From Silene latifolia (lineage: Eukaryota; Streptophyta; Magnoliopsida; Caryophyllales; Caryophyllaceae), in the NCBI RefSeq assembly GCF_048544455.1, contig NC_133526.1:4418001-4482000 (forward strand): a stretch of 64,000 bases of DNA, written 5' to 3'. Position 1 is the stretch's first letter. Each line of letters starts with the position of its first letter. Both the position numbers and the translations under genes were made by a program. Shown here one piece after another: positions 24,647 through 36,219 of the stretch. The notes under the pieces were generated by a model. The model ran no database searches and was not told the origin of the DNA. It saw only the letters and a list, made by a program, of their open reading frames with translations.

Positions 24647-24912
24647 GTGTAAGGAGAGAGTCTAATGGTTAAAACTTGGGTGAAATTTTCGAGACTCAGG
24701 TTCAAGCCTCCCAAGAGAAATCTTGTAGAGTATTTAATTATTTATCGCTTGAGGCTATGCGTTTTAGACTTCGTTCTAGTATGTCACCTTTGGATGGCGC
24801 TTACCTGATATACGTGGTTTGCAAGCTATCGCGTACACTCCAAGGTTAGCGCAGTTCACACCGTAGATAGCAGTGCTGCAGTTCTCTCGTCACAAAAAAT
24901 AAAAAATAAAAA
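24647..24912 (+). mobile_element. tRNA-derived SINE
   Basis: A box A-like GTCTAATGGTT near 24659 and a box B-like GGTTCAAGCCTC at 24699-24710 mark an RNA polymerase III promoter. The 3' end is an A-rich tail of AAAAAAT units. The 8-bp duplication ATACTTTC flanks it (24639-24646, 24913-24920). A diverged relative is at about 28922-29147. Confidence 0.8.
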
Positions 24913-24920
24913 ATACTTTC

Positions 24921-25217
24921 CAAATTTATGAAAATATGGCTTGGGAGCTTTGAAATCAGCGTAGAAGATCTCTGGTATTGATTGATTGATTGATTAACGA
25001 TTAATTGTAAAAGTATATTCAATTCATACATGAAAACAATCTAATTGTCGTTAACTTGCTACTTAACAAACACCATTTCTTAATTCTGCTAATTTAATAC
25101 TTCGTATTATAGTCAAACCTGCTACTCGTATTAAAATCTATTAACTGTATTCTTTTAACGTTATCCGCTGTTATAAAGCATCTTTTTTTGTTGACCCAAG
25201 AGAGCCTTGATCTCTCA
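24921..25217. other. AT-rich intergenic DNA
   Basis: No gene seen. An ATTG tetranucleotide run lies at about 24977-24996. Around 25068-25170 are fragments resembling the MITE family at 34899 (AATTCTGCTAATTTAATA, AGTCAAACCTGCTA). Confidence 0.4.
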
Positions 25218-25488
25218 TCCCTCTTAAACTAAAAGAATAAGAGATTCTCAAGTTTTCCCGCCTAAATGAGTTGCTCTATATTAGGCTTTGGGCTTCATCC
25301 CCTATTTACTAAATGAATAGGTGATTCTACGTTTTTTTCCGCCTAACTATATTATCTTCTATTTGGGCCTTTAATTTTGCATTCTTCTGAGCACACTATG
25401 GGCCAAATCTGCAAGCTCAAAAAATAAAATAAAAAATATAATGTAAACTGGATGAATTATCAATCATTGCTATAATTAAAATATCCCA
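25218..25488 (+). mobile_element. Two Helitron 5' termini without matching 3' ends
   Basis: A|TCCCTCTTAAACTAAAAG at 25218 and A|TCCCCTATTTACTAAATG at 25298 both look like the 5' end of the Helitrons just downstream, each followed by an AAGTTTTCCCGCC-like stretch. They are either truncated Helitrons or alternative starts of a longer one ending at 25939. Confidence 0.5.
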
Positions 25489-25939
25489 TCCCCTATATAC
25501 TAAGAGAATAAAATTCTACAAGATTCTCCCTCCAAAAGCACAAGTTAAATAAGGAAACGAAAAAGATTTATTCATTACATTATTATCATTTGATCCCGTA
25601 TTTTATTAAAAGAGTAGGAAAAATTTCAAGTTTTTTCACCTAAACCACAATTCTTATTTTGATAAAATCTCTTATTTACTTTTCTATTTTGATATAAATC
25701 CTTATTTAATATTTGTCTATAAGAATTTTGCGATAAAAAATTCGTTCTTTGTATGCTAAAACGTAACTAAATGATATGTTAATAAAAAAAATTATAAACA
25801 ATTTCATTAATTTTGTTTAAAAATATATACGCTTTATGACATTACTCAATTTTTTGATTAGTTTTATAGTTAATTTTTTTTTTTCTAAAAATAAAAACTC
25901 TACAAATACCGCGCATTTATTGTGCGGGATCTAAACTAG
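25489..25939 (+). mobile_element. Non-autonomous Helitron, first of a head-to-tail pair
   Basis: 5' end A|TCCCCTATATACTAAGAG; 3' hairpin CCGCGCA...TGTGCGGG (25909-25928) followed eleven bases on by CTAG|T. Non-coding. A further internal 5'-like terminus is at 25594. Confidence 0.75.
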
Positions 25940-25944
25940 TTATA

Positions 25945-26500
25945 TCCTATTTAGAGAATAAAAATTTTCAATAGTTTTCCCTCCAAAGGAAGTTGGCCAA
26001 ATAAGGAAACAAAACTCTATTTTTAGTAAATTATTATCTTTTAGTTAAGATATAATCTTTAATCATTATAACTTTTTTATAATTAAATTATAATTTTTTA
26101 ATTTAAAAATAAAACAAAACTGGTATAAATCTAAAATTCGTATATGAAAAACCGAAAAATTTGATATTATTAGTTTCGCATAATTTTTTTTACCAAATAC
26201 GAGTATTAATTCGTATAAAAAAATTATGAACTTATATTATTAATTTCTTGAAAAAAAAAATCTTTAAACTTATTTGAAAAAATTTATAAATTGTAATCAT
26301 TAGTTTTGTGATGACACATTTCATTAAAATGTACCTTTCGTGAATTTACTTATTTCTTTTAATTAATTTTCCATTTCAATTTTTTATCCTCATATTAAAA
26401 TATGAAAAATTAATAATACGTCAATTTTAAATCTTAAATAATACATTATAAAGTAAAAGATCTATGAATATCGCGCATGTATGCGCGGGATTCATACTAG
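25945..26500 (+). mobile_element. Non-autonomous Helitron, second of a head-to-tail pair
   Basis: 5' end A|TCCTATTTAGAGAATAA; 3' hairpin TCGCGCATGTATGCGCGGGA (26471-26490) then CTAG|T. Its first 100 bases resemble those of the Helitron at 25489 (CCCTCCAAA, AAATAAGGAAAC). Only five bases separate the two. Confidence 0.78.
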
Positions 26501-27160
26501 TTGTTTTTTAATCATATTGATTTCTCATTTCTATCATATCATTAATTTTAATATCACTCAGCACCATAATCTTGTATGTATAAGATTTGATCTTCCATTC
26601 CATTAAAATGTGCCATTGTTTTCTTTCTCACTCTTCACACTTTATTTTAGGGTGATATAGAGCAATCACACACTTGGTTGGCCATTATCCCAAGTTGTCA
26701 TCACTGGTAGTAATTTAAATGTAGATAACTTTACTTGTTCATATATAGTTGATATTTCTTGCAAATCACATGTTGTGATAATTAGAGGACATATATAGCT
26801 TAGCCTAAGCTAAGATTCTACTAGTAAAGTAGTATACTAGTGTTAGAGAGTGCATGCATTGAAGACGTGCGATGGTGCAAAATCAAAATCTAGCTAGCTC
26901 CTATTTCCTACCTAGCAAAATCGTTACTAAAGATTTTGAAATGGACATCACTAAAATCGTGATTCTAATCTCAAATGGATTACATATTTAGGATAAACTT
27001 TATAAATATGAGGATAAGAACATGGTATTAGTTCCGGATAGTATCAAGTTTTGATATCATCATATCTCACATCCAAAATCGAATGCACGTCAAAAGTATA
27101 ACTCAATACGGAGTAATTCTCATTATAATCGTATTCGAAACTCTTTTGTTCAACTCCTAC
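26501..27160. other. Intergenic DNA, no gene seen
   Basis: AT-rich, no coding signal. About 26860-26970 resembles 17971-18270, the DNA that flanks the gypsy element on its right (AAGACGTGCGATGGTGCAAA, TAAAGATTTTG, GGA(C/T)ATCACT), which suggests an old local duplication or a shared repeat. Confidence 0.5.
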
Positions 27161-27164
27161 AGTT

Positions 27165-27895
27165 GGTTTATTTCACAGCATAAGCTGATTGTCAAAGCAG
27201 AATATAAATAACAGATTTGTTAGCAGATCAAGGCTCTGTTCTTTTGGACTTAAAGTCACTTAATTTAAGTTCACTTCAGATCCTATAAGTTCAGTTCAGT
27301 TCAATTCAGATCCTATAAGTTCAGTTCAGTTCAGATCCTATAAGTTAAGTTCAGTTCAGATCCTATAAGTTCAGTTCAGTTCAGATCTTATAAGTTTAGT
27401 TTAGATCCTATAAGTTCGATTCGTTCGATTCGAGATCTTATAAGTTCGATTCAGATCCTATACCTCACTTAATTTAAGTTCACTTGAGATCCTATAAGTT
27501 CGATTCGATTTAGTTCGAGATCCTATAAGTTCGATTCGATTCGATTCTATAAGTTGATTCGATTCATTTCGATTCTATAAGTTCGATTTGATTCGAGATC
27601 CTATAAGTTCAGTTGAGTTCAGATTAGTTTCAGTCCAAAAGAACAGAGCCTAAGATTAATAAATTAGTAGTTTTCTTTGTAAAATGAGCTAAATTTTCCA
27701 ATTTTATCATATGGTAACTAGTATGATGGGGGTAAGCGGCATTTTGTAAAACAGAATATTGGCCCGAAATAATGCTATTTCAATATGTTGTTCGTCAAAT
27801 ACTAAAATTGGTATATTGATTGGTCAAACATGCTAAAAGACTTGATATGCTAAAACCTGACTAATATATCGTTTACCAAACATCTCCTAAATAAT
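27165..27895. mobile_element. hAT-like MITE, interrupted copy
   Basis: Both outer parts (27165-27230 and 27652-27895) match the reverse complement of 34899-35277 over several blocks (CAGCATAAGC, TTTCTTTGTAAAATG, TTTACCAAACA). The element at 27231-27651 is inserted in it. Boundaries approximate. Confidence 0.6.
27231..27651. mobile_element. TIR element filled with GTTCAGTTCAG repeats
   Basis: Perfect 20-bp inverted ends AGGCTCTGTTCTTTTGGACT / AGTCCAAAAGAACAGAGCCT enclose about 330 bp of imperfect tandem repeats of AGATCCTATAAGTTCAGTTC. No clear target-site duplication. Looser relatives lie at about 31060-31215 and 33352-33582. Confidence 0.75.
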
Positions 27896-28915
27896 ACACG
27901 AGTATAATAAAACCGTCTTAATCAAAACTCGATATTTTCCAAAAAAAAAAAGAAGAAAAGGATGCCACCAAACCCTATAAGTGATTGTAAATGGGATATG
28001 CATGCCTAAGCTAAGCTAAGCTAAGGGGTTGGTTATTCACTTATTAATGTCTTGCAATATATTGGTGTGTTTGAAATGCATGCCACCATGTGACTTGTGA
28101 CAAAGGAAGACATGCATGAAAGGAGTGGGATGATGTGGTAATAAGAGATTGATAAGTTACCAAATAGAAAAGGGTTACTTAGCTTGCTTCATCTTACCAG
28201 ATTTTGTGAGACATAACTGAACCCACAAATCTACGCATGTATCATTCTTCTTTATTCTTTTTTTAACTTGTTTTTCCCACTTGAACTTTAATAATTCTAA
28301 TTAAAATCTAATCATGAAAAAGAGTGGCCGTTTTTTTTTGGGTTGAAGTCATTGATGATGATGATGAATTGATGATGATGATGAAACTAGTTCAATTAAG
28401 GGCTGGGGCGCAATATGTACTAAAGTTTTAGTAAGTGTAGTCATCTCATCAATCAATAAAATTGTTAAAATTATATATTGGTATATAGTAGGTGTAATGT
28501 ATGAAGTTGATCCAATGCGGGATTGAGTTGGATATAGGTCGTGTTTACATGAATTTTTCAGTTCAGGGATATGCGGGTTATGTTAGTGGGTGTGAGCCTT
28601 CGTAAATTTTGGAAAATAAGTTGCCCGTGAACATTTTTTGCGAGCCAAACGACCGAAGTTTAATGGGTTGTCTTGTCCATGCTTCATAGTTTTTTTTCAT
28701 TGCACACTTTAACATTATTCGGGTATATGTATAGCTGACAGATTAAATAAGTAATTCTGATAGATCTACGTTGTATCATTTGGTGTTCTATGTTTAATTC
28801 GGATATTGTGTTTTCTAGTGATTTTCTGGATCACTAATTAGATAGAATCGGGTCATGTTCACACATCGATCGCTATGAATCGAATTATCTTAAGGGTATT
28901 AATTTTCTGGATCTT
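27896..28915. other. Intergenic DNA, no gene seen
   Basis: No coding signal. A GAT trinucleotide run lies at about 28354-28385 and a CTAAG run at about 28005-28025. Confidence 0.5.
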
Positions 28916-28921
28916 GTCATT

Positions 28922-29147
28922 CGCATGAGATTAATTTTAACTTGGCTTAAGTTCCCAAGAATTTCAAGTTTAAACTTCTCCAAGAGCATTCTTGTGAAGG
29001 TTATATGTGGGCTGAGACTATGTTTTATAGAACTCGAGCCTCTCATCCTGGACGACTAACCTAGTATACGTGGTTTATATACTATCACGTATACTTGGAG
29101 CTTTACCCAGTGTGCACCAAAAATAACAAACGCTAATTCCCTCGTCA
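28922..29147 (+). mobile_element. Diverged SINE, related to 24647-24912
   Basis: Shared blocks in the same order: GGGCTGAGACTATG-TTTTA, CTAGTATACGTGGTTT, ACTATCACGTATACT, CTCGTCA. The pol III boxes are weak (AATTTCAAGTTT in place of box B). Ends approximate. Confidence 0.55.
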
Positions 29148-29159
29148 TATGAAACACAC

Positions 29160-30150
29160 ACTAGTGCATGTAACGTTTACGAGCACTTGTCTACGATCGT
29201 TGAATTTTTATAAATAGCAAGTATCATTACCATGCATGTTAGCAATTAGCATGTAAAATTGTAAGGTGATGCGTTCCTTGTTATTCTTAGAGTTAGTGGC
29301 ATCACTATTTTGCCAATTTACCTTTTAAGGAGAAACAAAAGAAACTTTAAACGTAAGTATCTAATTGTATTTTGTCAAACAATTATGCAAAGTTAAATAA
29401 GCTGAAATTCGGACTCTTATGACAATTCCACCAAGCCCACACACATTGTATGTTGATTGAGAAAATGAAAAATGTAAAAAAAAAAGACAATAATAGGGGT
29501 CATTGATCGATAGATAATATTGATAGATAATATTGATGAGACTCGTTACCACTCACAGACGCACTATCTTTTCTAAAGTTCATTATTTTATGGATTCAAT
29601 TTCTATATAATATATGTGAGGATGATACTTAGATACAGACAGATATAATGTACGTTATTAATTGATAATATTCTAACACACTTCCTCAAACGAATGACCG
29701 TTAGGCTTTAAGTGTGGATGCAACTACAGGTTTCCCATACCATATTTTGGTCACGCTGGCTCTGATACCATGTCAATAAATCATCTCAACTAAAAGTTTA
29801 AGACTTTAAGCTGAAAATCGGTTTTATATTCTAACAGTAATAATCGATTAGTTGGAAAGGACTTGAAATGGTATGACAAGTAAGAGACTTGAGCCCTTGA
29901 GTGCTTATTACTTAATTTTAAGACAGGTTGTGTGTGTGGGCCTCTTAGTTATAAGAGAAAAAAAAATGAAATAACAAGATGACAATTGACAAGTACCAGG
30001 TATGAATTTAAAAGTTGCTCTACTCGTCTCCAAAATATTTCTATTTTTCAATATTAAAATGTTTTGAAATAATATATTGTATCTCACTTGTATTTCATTT
30101 TATCCACACAATAATTTCCACATTTGTAATTCTTATTGTTAATTTGTTAT
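29160..30150. other. Intergenic DNA with an LTR-element relic
   Basis: No gene seen. GCTCTGATACCATG at 29759-29772 is the complement of a tRNA-Met primer-binding site, as beside a minus-strand LTR. The following CATCTCAACTAAAAG also occurs after a second such site at 33898-33911. Confidence 0.45.
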
Positions 30151-30158
30151 ATTATACT

Positions 30159-30701
30159 CAGGGGCGGAGGGAGGGGGTGGGCTATAGCCCTATATGATTT
30201 CTGGTTAAATAATTTTCACTATCAAATATAGACATGTCAAAAATGTAGCAAAGTTGGTCACTGGCTTACTACATAAAAGTTCAGGGGTGAATGAATAAAT
30301 TGGAGGTTGTAGTAGGTTCAAACCTTCTACCCATCATTCTTTTACATAAATATATAAAATTTATTTGTGGCCATTTTTAACTAATATTAGTAGGGTGTTT
30401 TTAGGTTCAAATTTATTATGTTTTAGACTTTTGAATATATTTTATTAAATTTCAACACTTTTCGAATAAATATGTCCACATTAACTCCTCAAATTTGGCT
30501 ACATAAATATATACTTCTAGTTAAAATGGTTTTGAAATATAAATTTTTTCCAGTACTCTACTTTCTCCGTTAAACTCAATATATCGTATTAATTTTTGGC
30601 CAAAATTACAGATATTGCCTAAAACACTGTTTGAACTTAAAAAAAAATTGCAACCGTATTTCAATAGCCCTACATGTATTTAATTCTTGGCCCCGCCCCT
30701 G
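30159..30701. mobile_element. hAT-type MITE
   Basis: Ends CAGGGGCGGAGGGAGGGG and complement of CAGGGGCGGGGCCAAG, with the perfect 8-bp duplication ATTATACT (30151-30158, 30702-30709). Non-coding. Its right duplication overlaps the first two bases of a Stowaway MITE. Confidence 0.88.
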
Positions 30702-30707
30702 ATTATA

Positions 30708-30980
30708 CTCCCTCCGTACCATACCAAAGGTAACACTTACTATAAACGGACGTACCACACCAAAGGTAACATTCCTTATTTGGCCCACAACATTACCAAA
30801 TTATCCTTATAACCATTTGATATTTACACAAAATGTCATTACATACCCCACCTACCAACCCATAATTAAACACCCAATTACATACCCCACCTATTTATTC
30901 CCTCTTTACCCTTACTTTTTCCACTTTTTCTTAAATACTCCAATTTTCCCTACGTTACCTTTGGTGTGGTACGGAGGGAG
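30708..30980. mobile_element. Stowaway-type MITE
   Basis: Inverted ends CTCCCTCCGTACCA... with the complement ...TGGTACGGAGGGAG, and TA on both sides, as expected for Tc1/mariner-derived Stowaway elements. Confidence 0.88.
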
Positions 30981-30982
30981 TA

Positions 30983-31932
30983 TATATTTATACTCCTTAA
31001 ATTTTATAATAATTCTTCTAATTTAAAAGGTAGGTGAAATAGAGGGAGTATAATTTTTTAAAACCAATCAAGCTTATTTCAGTTTAGATCTATTCAGTTG
31101 AGTTAATTAACTCTTATTTTAGCCCTATTTAGTTCAGCTCAGTTCTTTTCAATTCAATTCAACTCAACTTCATTCAGTTCAGTTCAATTCGACTCTTTTC
31201 AACCGAAAAAAATATAACCTTAATTGGTTTTGCAATAAGACTATAGTTTCACAAACCAAATAAACAATCCCTAGTGAGTAGTGATTGGACAAATGTAAAG
31301 GAAAAATTGTTAAGATTCCACATGACGTGCTCATATATCTCTACATATCGGTATAAACTTTGTGAAAAAGAATTTATATTTAATAGTATAGGAGTATATC
31401 TTTGACAACACAATAAAAAGAGAGAGAATAAAAGAATAAGTCAATTATTTAAGAAAATAACACTAGAAAATGCTAATCATCCGCACATACGAATATATTT
31501 TAGAGATTAAAAGAGAGGAAGCTATGAATTAGAGGGCATAAAATTAGCCGCTAAAACCTACAAAAAAGAGTACTTAAGCACAAACACATGCGTGCAACAA
31601 TCGAATTTTAGGGATACGAATGTTGAAAGTTGATAATTGAAACCCACTTCATATTTCATTCATACCTACTAGAACAACCATTTTTATTATATATTGCCTT
31701 GACTTACGATTTCGAAAAGCGCGTTTTAAAAAATTATATATATATATACAGAGTACTCCGTATTATTTACTAGTCGGTTATTTGTTTTCCTGGTCTAAAG
31801 AAGCCACAAGAACGATTTTAATACTAACGAGATTTAAATTCAGGTCATAATTATCATCTCTCATAACACTTACCAAGTAAGATACTTTACACATTTTCAC
31901 CAATCAGTTATTTGTCAGAAGTCTTAGTAATT
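30983..31932. other. Intergenic DNA with a possible TIR-element relic
   Basis: No gene seen. About 31060-31215 is rich in TTCAGTTCAGTTC and resembles the interior of the element at 27231-27651, without clear ends. Confidence 0.4.
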
Positions 31933-32129
31933 CAATTGGTCTCCCTTGTGACGGGTTACCATTTGTGACGGATATTTTGTGAGATAAAATGGTAACAAAA
32001 TGGGTTAGTGGAGAAAGGGGACCACATGAATAGTGTTGCAGAGAGAGAAAAAGTGGGTACATTGTGAGGTAAAATGGTATCCGTCTTCAGCTTGTGACGG
32101 ATATATCATGTCTTCAATGAGAATTTGTG
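31933..32129. mobile_element. Mutator-type MITE, copy 2
   Basis: Flanked by TTAGTAATT (31924-31932, 32130-32138), 9 bp. Ends CAATTGGTCTCCCTTGTGACGG and AATGAGAATTTGTG. Several GTGACGGATA motifs inside. Confidence 0.88.
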
Positions 32130-32458
32130 TTAGTAATTAAAGTGTACATTTCATACTTTCCTTTCCTATTGTTTACTATAATTTCGAAAATATGTTAGAA
32201 AACTTTGTAATTTCGATAAATCTAACAATTGTTGTAAGGGTATCCAACTAAGAGAAAAACATATACGAACTATATAAAAAAGAAAAAGCAATATGTTTCT
32301 TAATTATGCATTACATACTTCTATTTACATAGTACCCGACACTCGCTTATGTTTTATTAAATTAACGATTGATTTGTAGATGTAAAAATAAAAAAGAATT
32401 TGAAAATAGTTTTTCTTTTTGTCACTTAAGTAAAATATATAGTTATTCAAGTTTTGTA

Positions 32459-32675
32459 CTCCCTCCTATTCTCTAACATCTTCCACATTTCCTAAAATAA
32501 CAAATTCACTAAAATCTTCCACTTTCCTTATTTGTCTATAAATTGGGGTTCTTATGACTTGTGACCCCACTGTTTCTCTCTTACTTTTATTTTCCTCCAT
32601 TTTCCTCCACATATTTCACTCCTCTTAAAAACACCCCAAAAACCAATGTAGAAGAAGATAAAGAATAGGAGGGAG
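32459..32675. mobile_element. Stowaway-type MITE
   Basis: Ends CTCCCTCCTATTCT and AGAATAGGAGGGAG flanked by TA; non-coding. Confidence 0.85.
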
Positions 32676-32677
32676 TA

Positions 32678-34890
32678 ACTTGTTAGTCTTGTATAAGACT
32701 GTTATAAATATAAAATTAAGTCGTATATATAAAAAGTTAACTTTTATAATGAAATGGGACATAACCTCAAATAAAGTGGCGGTAGGTATTCAATATTCCC
32801 ATTTGATGAATTATTTTGTTATACTATAAAGTGTCTGGGTCGGACTATATACTACGTAAGAATCAGTTAAACATATTTCTAATGACAAAAGGCCAAGATA
32901 TATGCTTTCGCTTTCACTCAATATTCAGTTTTATTCCTTCATGATAATTTTAGTTTAGAAACTCCTAAATAATTTTGAATGATAAAAGAGATGCCAATTC
33001 TACGTTAAACCGATTTGATACTTGATTTCAAAATAGATGGTTATGGACGAATCTCAATAATAATTGCACCATAGTTTTAGTCGATACCACTTTGAGTCCT
33101 TCTCATATCAATCGTAGTGTTGTAGATGTTAACAACTAATTTAGCTCGTCAAGTAATGAGGGGTCATATTCATGATCTGATTTCAAACCCGTCATCATCA
33201 ACATGTAGGCTGTAGTAACTTTAATTGGAGAATAAGTGGACAACAATTAAAATAATTGATCATCAAAGTTCAAAACATCTAGAGTAGTGCTTAAAATGAG
33301 AGGGCTAACAAATGACTCAAAAATCTCAAAACGAAGTAAGTAAACAACTAGGCTTTGTTGTTTTAGACTTATTTCAGTTGACTTTAGCTCTATTCAGTCA
33401 AGATCTTCTAAATTCAGTTCAATTCAAGTCTACTTCATATAAGTAAGTACTTGAGTTTGATCACTTCACATCCTTATAAGTTCATTTTCATTATTTGATT
33501 AGTTTATTCAGCTTAATTTAATTCAGATTTCATAAATTCAATTTAAATATAAAAAGTTTCAGTTCAGAAGAGCGAATGCCGAAAGTGGCTCCTAAAAATA
33601 GCATTGACTAATCTCTAGTATAAACAAGCAAAATCTATATGGAATCCAAATGGACAAGAATTGGTGGGGAGGTGTATGTTTTATGAAAAGATTAATCAAA
33701 ACACAAGTTGCAAAGTAAGAATCATTTGAAGATATTAATAAAAATAAGTACACATATATATGCTAGTTTTTGTGCCTCCTTAGCCTTTATAGTTTATTCT
33801 TAATAGATAAAGCATCTCAATTAAAATCTTAAGGTGATGGTTGAGACCCAACTATTATATTTATTCTTATCATGCCCCTCACTCGAGTGCCTGTTAGGCT
33901 CTGATACCATGATAGATGAAGCATCTCAACTAAAACCTTAAGGTGATAATTGAAACTCAACTATTATATTTATTCCTATTAATTCTTAGTACATGTTGCC
34001 CACATACAAATATTATTATTATCAACAAATTAAAAAGAACAGATTAGGGTTCTTCAATTCCCTTCCTTTATGGCTTTCTTTAGATTTCTCCTGACCTCCA
34101 ATTTTTATCAATCATATTCCAGCTCATGGTCTGTCCAATTGGTGCTTTGCAACTGGGTATTCTTTTTCAAATTACTTTTATGTTGTTGTATTTCTAGCGT
34201 AATACTGACAAGGGCCGTTAAATAAGTCAAAGAGATTTAGTTTTAAAACACCGTTTGAGTCTTTATATAATAGAAAAACTTAATATTTTGTAGTAGACGG
34301 TACTCAAACATGGACATTTAGCTACCAAATCAGACTAAAAAAGTTTGGCATGGGGATCACGCGTTAAGAACCCTTTGAACTTGCTATTAAACGGTCCTAA
34401 TTATGAGATAATCATCTCAAGTTTAAACTTATAGCTAAAGCTTAGTCACGGGCAACATTTCGCTACAATAAGCAGTTTTGAAAATGGATTATAAAATGGT
34501 TTTGAAATAATAACGTTTTACTGGTTTTAAATTAGACCTGGTGCACAAATAGCACATAAGCATACGGAGTTCATTATATCACAGTTGAGATCATTTGTCA
34601 CATTTTGTGTCCCACTGCCTTAAGATCTTGACACATCATACATAAGAAAATAAAAACGGTAATAATATATATGAAAGGCCTTATGTGTCAATAGGAGAAG
34701 TAATGAGACACAAGATGAGACATAAAATGGGACAGAAGATCTGCACTGATTATATCATGCCTAGTGTTGATTCAGGATTTGGCTTAACAAGGGAATGTTT
34801 CATACCAAGCACTAACCTTAATAAATATCTTCTTATTTAGTTACGAGGTAGAAGCAGTAAGTAAATACAGAGTATGACTATATAACCTCT
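32678..34890. other. Intergenic DNA with repeat relics
   Basis: No gene seen. About 33352-33582 resembles the TIR element of 27231 (AGGCTTTGTTGTTTTAGACT ... GTTTCAGTTCAGAAGAGCGAATGCC). A tandem duplication (units from 33806 and about 33912, GAAGCATCTCAACTAAAA) surrounds the primer-binding-site complement at 33898-33911, an LTR-element relic. Confidence 0.45.
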
Positions 34891-34898
34891 ACAAAGTA

Positions 34899-35277
34899 AA
34901 ATATGTCAAATGTGTTATCAAAATTGATATTTCGTTATTAACATATTTAAGGGTTTTAGCATGTTTGACTAGTTAATATGCTGATTTTAGTGTTTGGTAA
35001 ATAACATATTGAAACAGCATATTTGGGGTCAATATACTGTTTTACAATATGCTGCTTACCCTAGCGTATTGGTTAGCATATTCTAAACTAGGAAAATTAA
35101 CTACATTTTACAAAGAAACTAACAATCTACTAATCGTAATCTGTCAGTTACCAAACACTTAAATTAATTCTGCTAATTATAATATGCTAGTCAAACCTTC
35201 TGTTAAAATCTGTCATTTATAATCTGCTTTTACAATCTGCTTATGCTGAAATTAATCTGCTGTTTACCAAATAAGAC
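34899..35277. mobile_element. hAT-like MITE, reference copy of the 27165 family
   Basis: About 380 bp built of repeated ATATGCT, AATCTGCT and TTACCAAA blocks. It ends TTTACCAAATAAGACC on the right. Collinear with 27895-27165 in reverse. Target-site duplication not resolved. Confidence 0.55.
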
Positions 35278-35397
35278 CTATAACTCTATAATGTCAAGTG
35301 ACTCAGAAAATCAAATGCCAACAATATAATCGAAATGTACCGGGTATATACTAGGAGACTATCAAAGACCTATAACAATAATAGTTGTTAGATAAAT

Positions 35398-35584
35398 CAG
35401 TAGGTCTCCCTTGTGACGGGTCGGATCTTGCTACAGGTATTTTGTGAGTGAAAATGAGTAGAGGGGACAAGGTGGGCACCCACCCCATGTGCTCCTTCTC
35501 TCACCCTAATGGGTTTTTGTGAGAATATATGACCAAATCGCGAGTTTGTGACGGATCTGCCTCCGTCATAAGGGAGAATTTGTG
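35398..35584. mobile_element. Mutator-type MITE, copy 3
   Basis: Flanked by TAGATAAAT (35389-35397, 35585-35593), 9 bp. Ends CAGTAGGTCTCCCTTGTGACGG and AAGGGAGAATTTGTG. Confidence 0.9.
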
Positions 35585-35942
35585 TAGATAAATAGATAAG
35601 ATTGAGGGTATAGTACTTGTAGTATTCTGTAATCGAGGCCGAGAATTGTGATATGAACAATTACAAGTTAGAACGAATGAATAGGAATAAATATATTAGG
35701 CATGAATTGAAATTTGAAAGCAACCACCGCTGATTGATCGATCTATTTTTAATAATCCTATTGTATTGATCAGTCATCGCAAACTTATTATTCACCACTA
35801 AACTACCACCAATTGATTTCAAGTAAGGTATATGTTAGGTCACACCAATGTGACCAATCCTTAATTTTAGACCTTTGAGTCAGACTCATTGTTTCATACT
35901 TTCGTCATTCTGATCAATTTTTAACGTTTGCTTTTAGTGTAG

Positions 35943-36217
35943 GATTGAGAAATAGATGGGCCTTGGATGAAGGGTATCTTCATGTTAGGTTAGTTACGGA
36001 TTGTTGTCTTGGTTATGCGGTTCTTTGGAGCGAAAAAGCGCCTATCAAGCGTCTATTACTTTGCATTATCCCGGATATTAAGTTTATTAAATCATTTCCA
36101 AAGTGTTGCTCTCTTAGTTTCTCACATAAGGGAAGTAAATAGGATAGCTCATAATCTTGCTTTCAAGAAACTCACAGTTGTAAAATTTATCTTTATTTAT
36201 TCTTGTAAAAAAAAAAA
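35943..36217 (+). pseudogene. RNase H-like (RVT_3-type) domain remnant, probably a LINE 3' end
   Basis: Two frames give pieces typical of the RNase H-like domain at the end of plant L1-type LINEs: GYLHVRLVTDC near 35968-36003, and SHIREVNRIAHNLAFKKL near 36120-36173 in another frame. A run of twelve A follows at about 36208-36219, consistent with a LINE tail. At least one frameshift separates the parts and everything upstream is missing. A host RNase H-like pseudogene fragment is the alternative. Confidence 0.55.
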
Positions 36218-36219
36218 AC

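Noticed and set aside
29759-29772. Possible tRNA gene fragment
   Set aside because: Only the primer-binding complement is present, with no cloverleaf around it.
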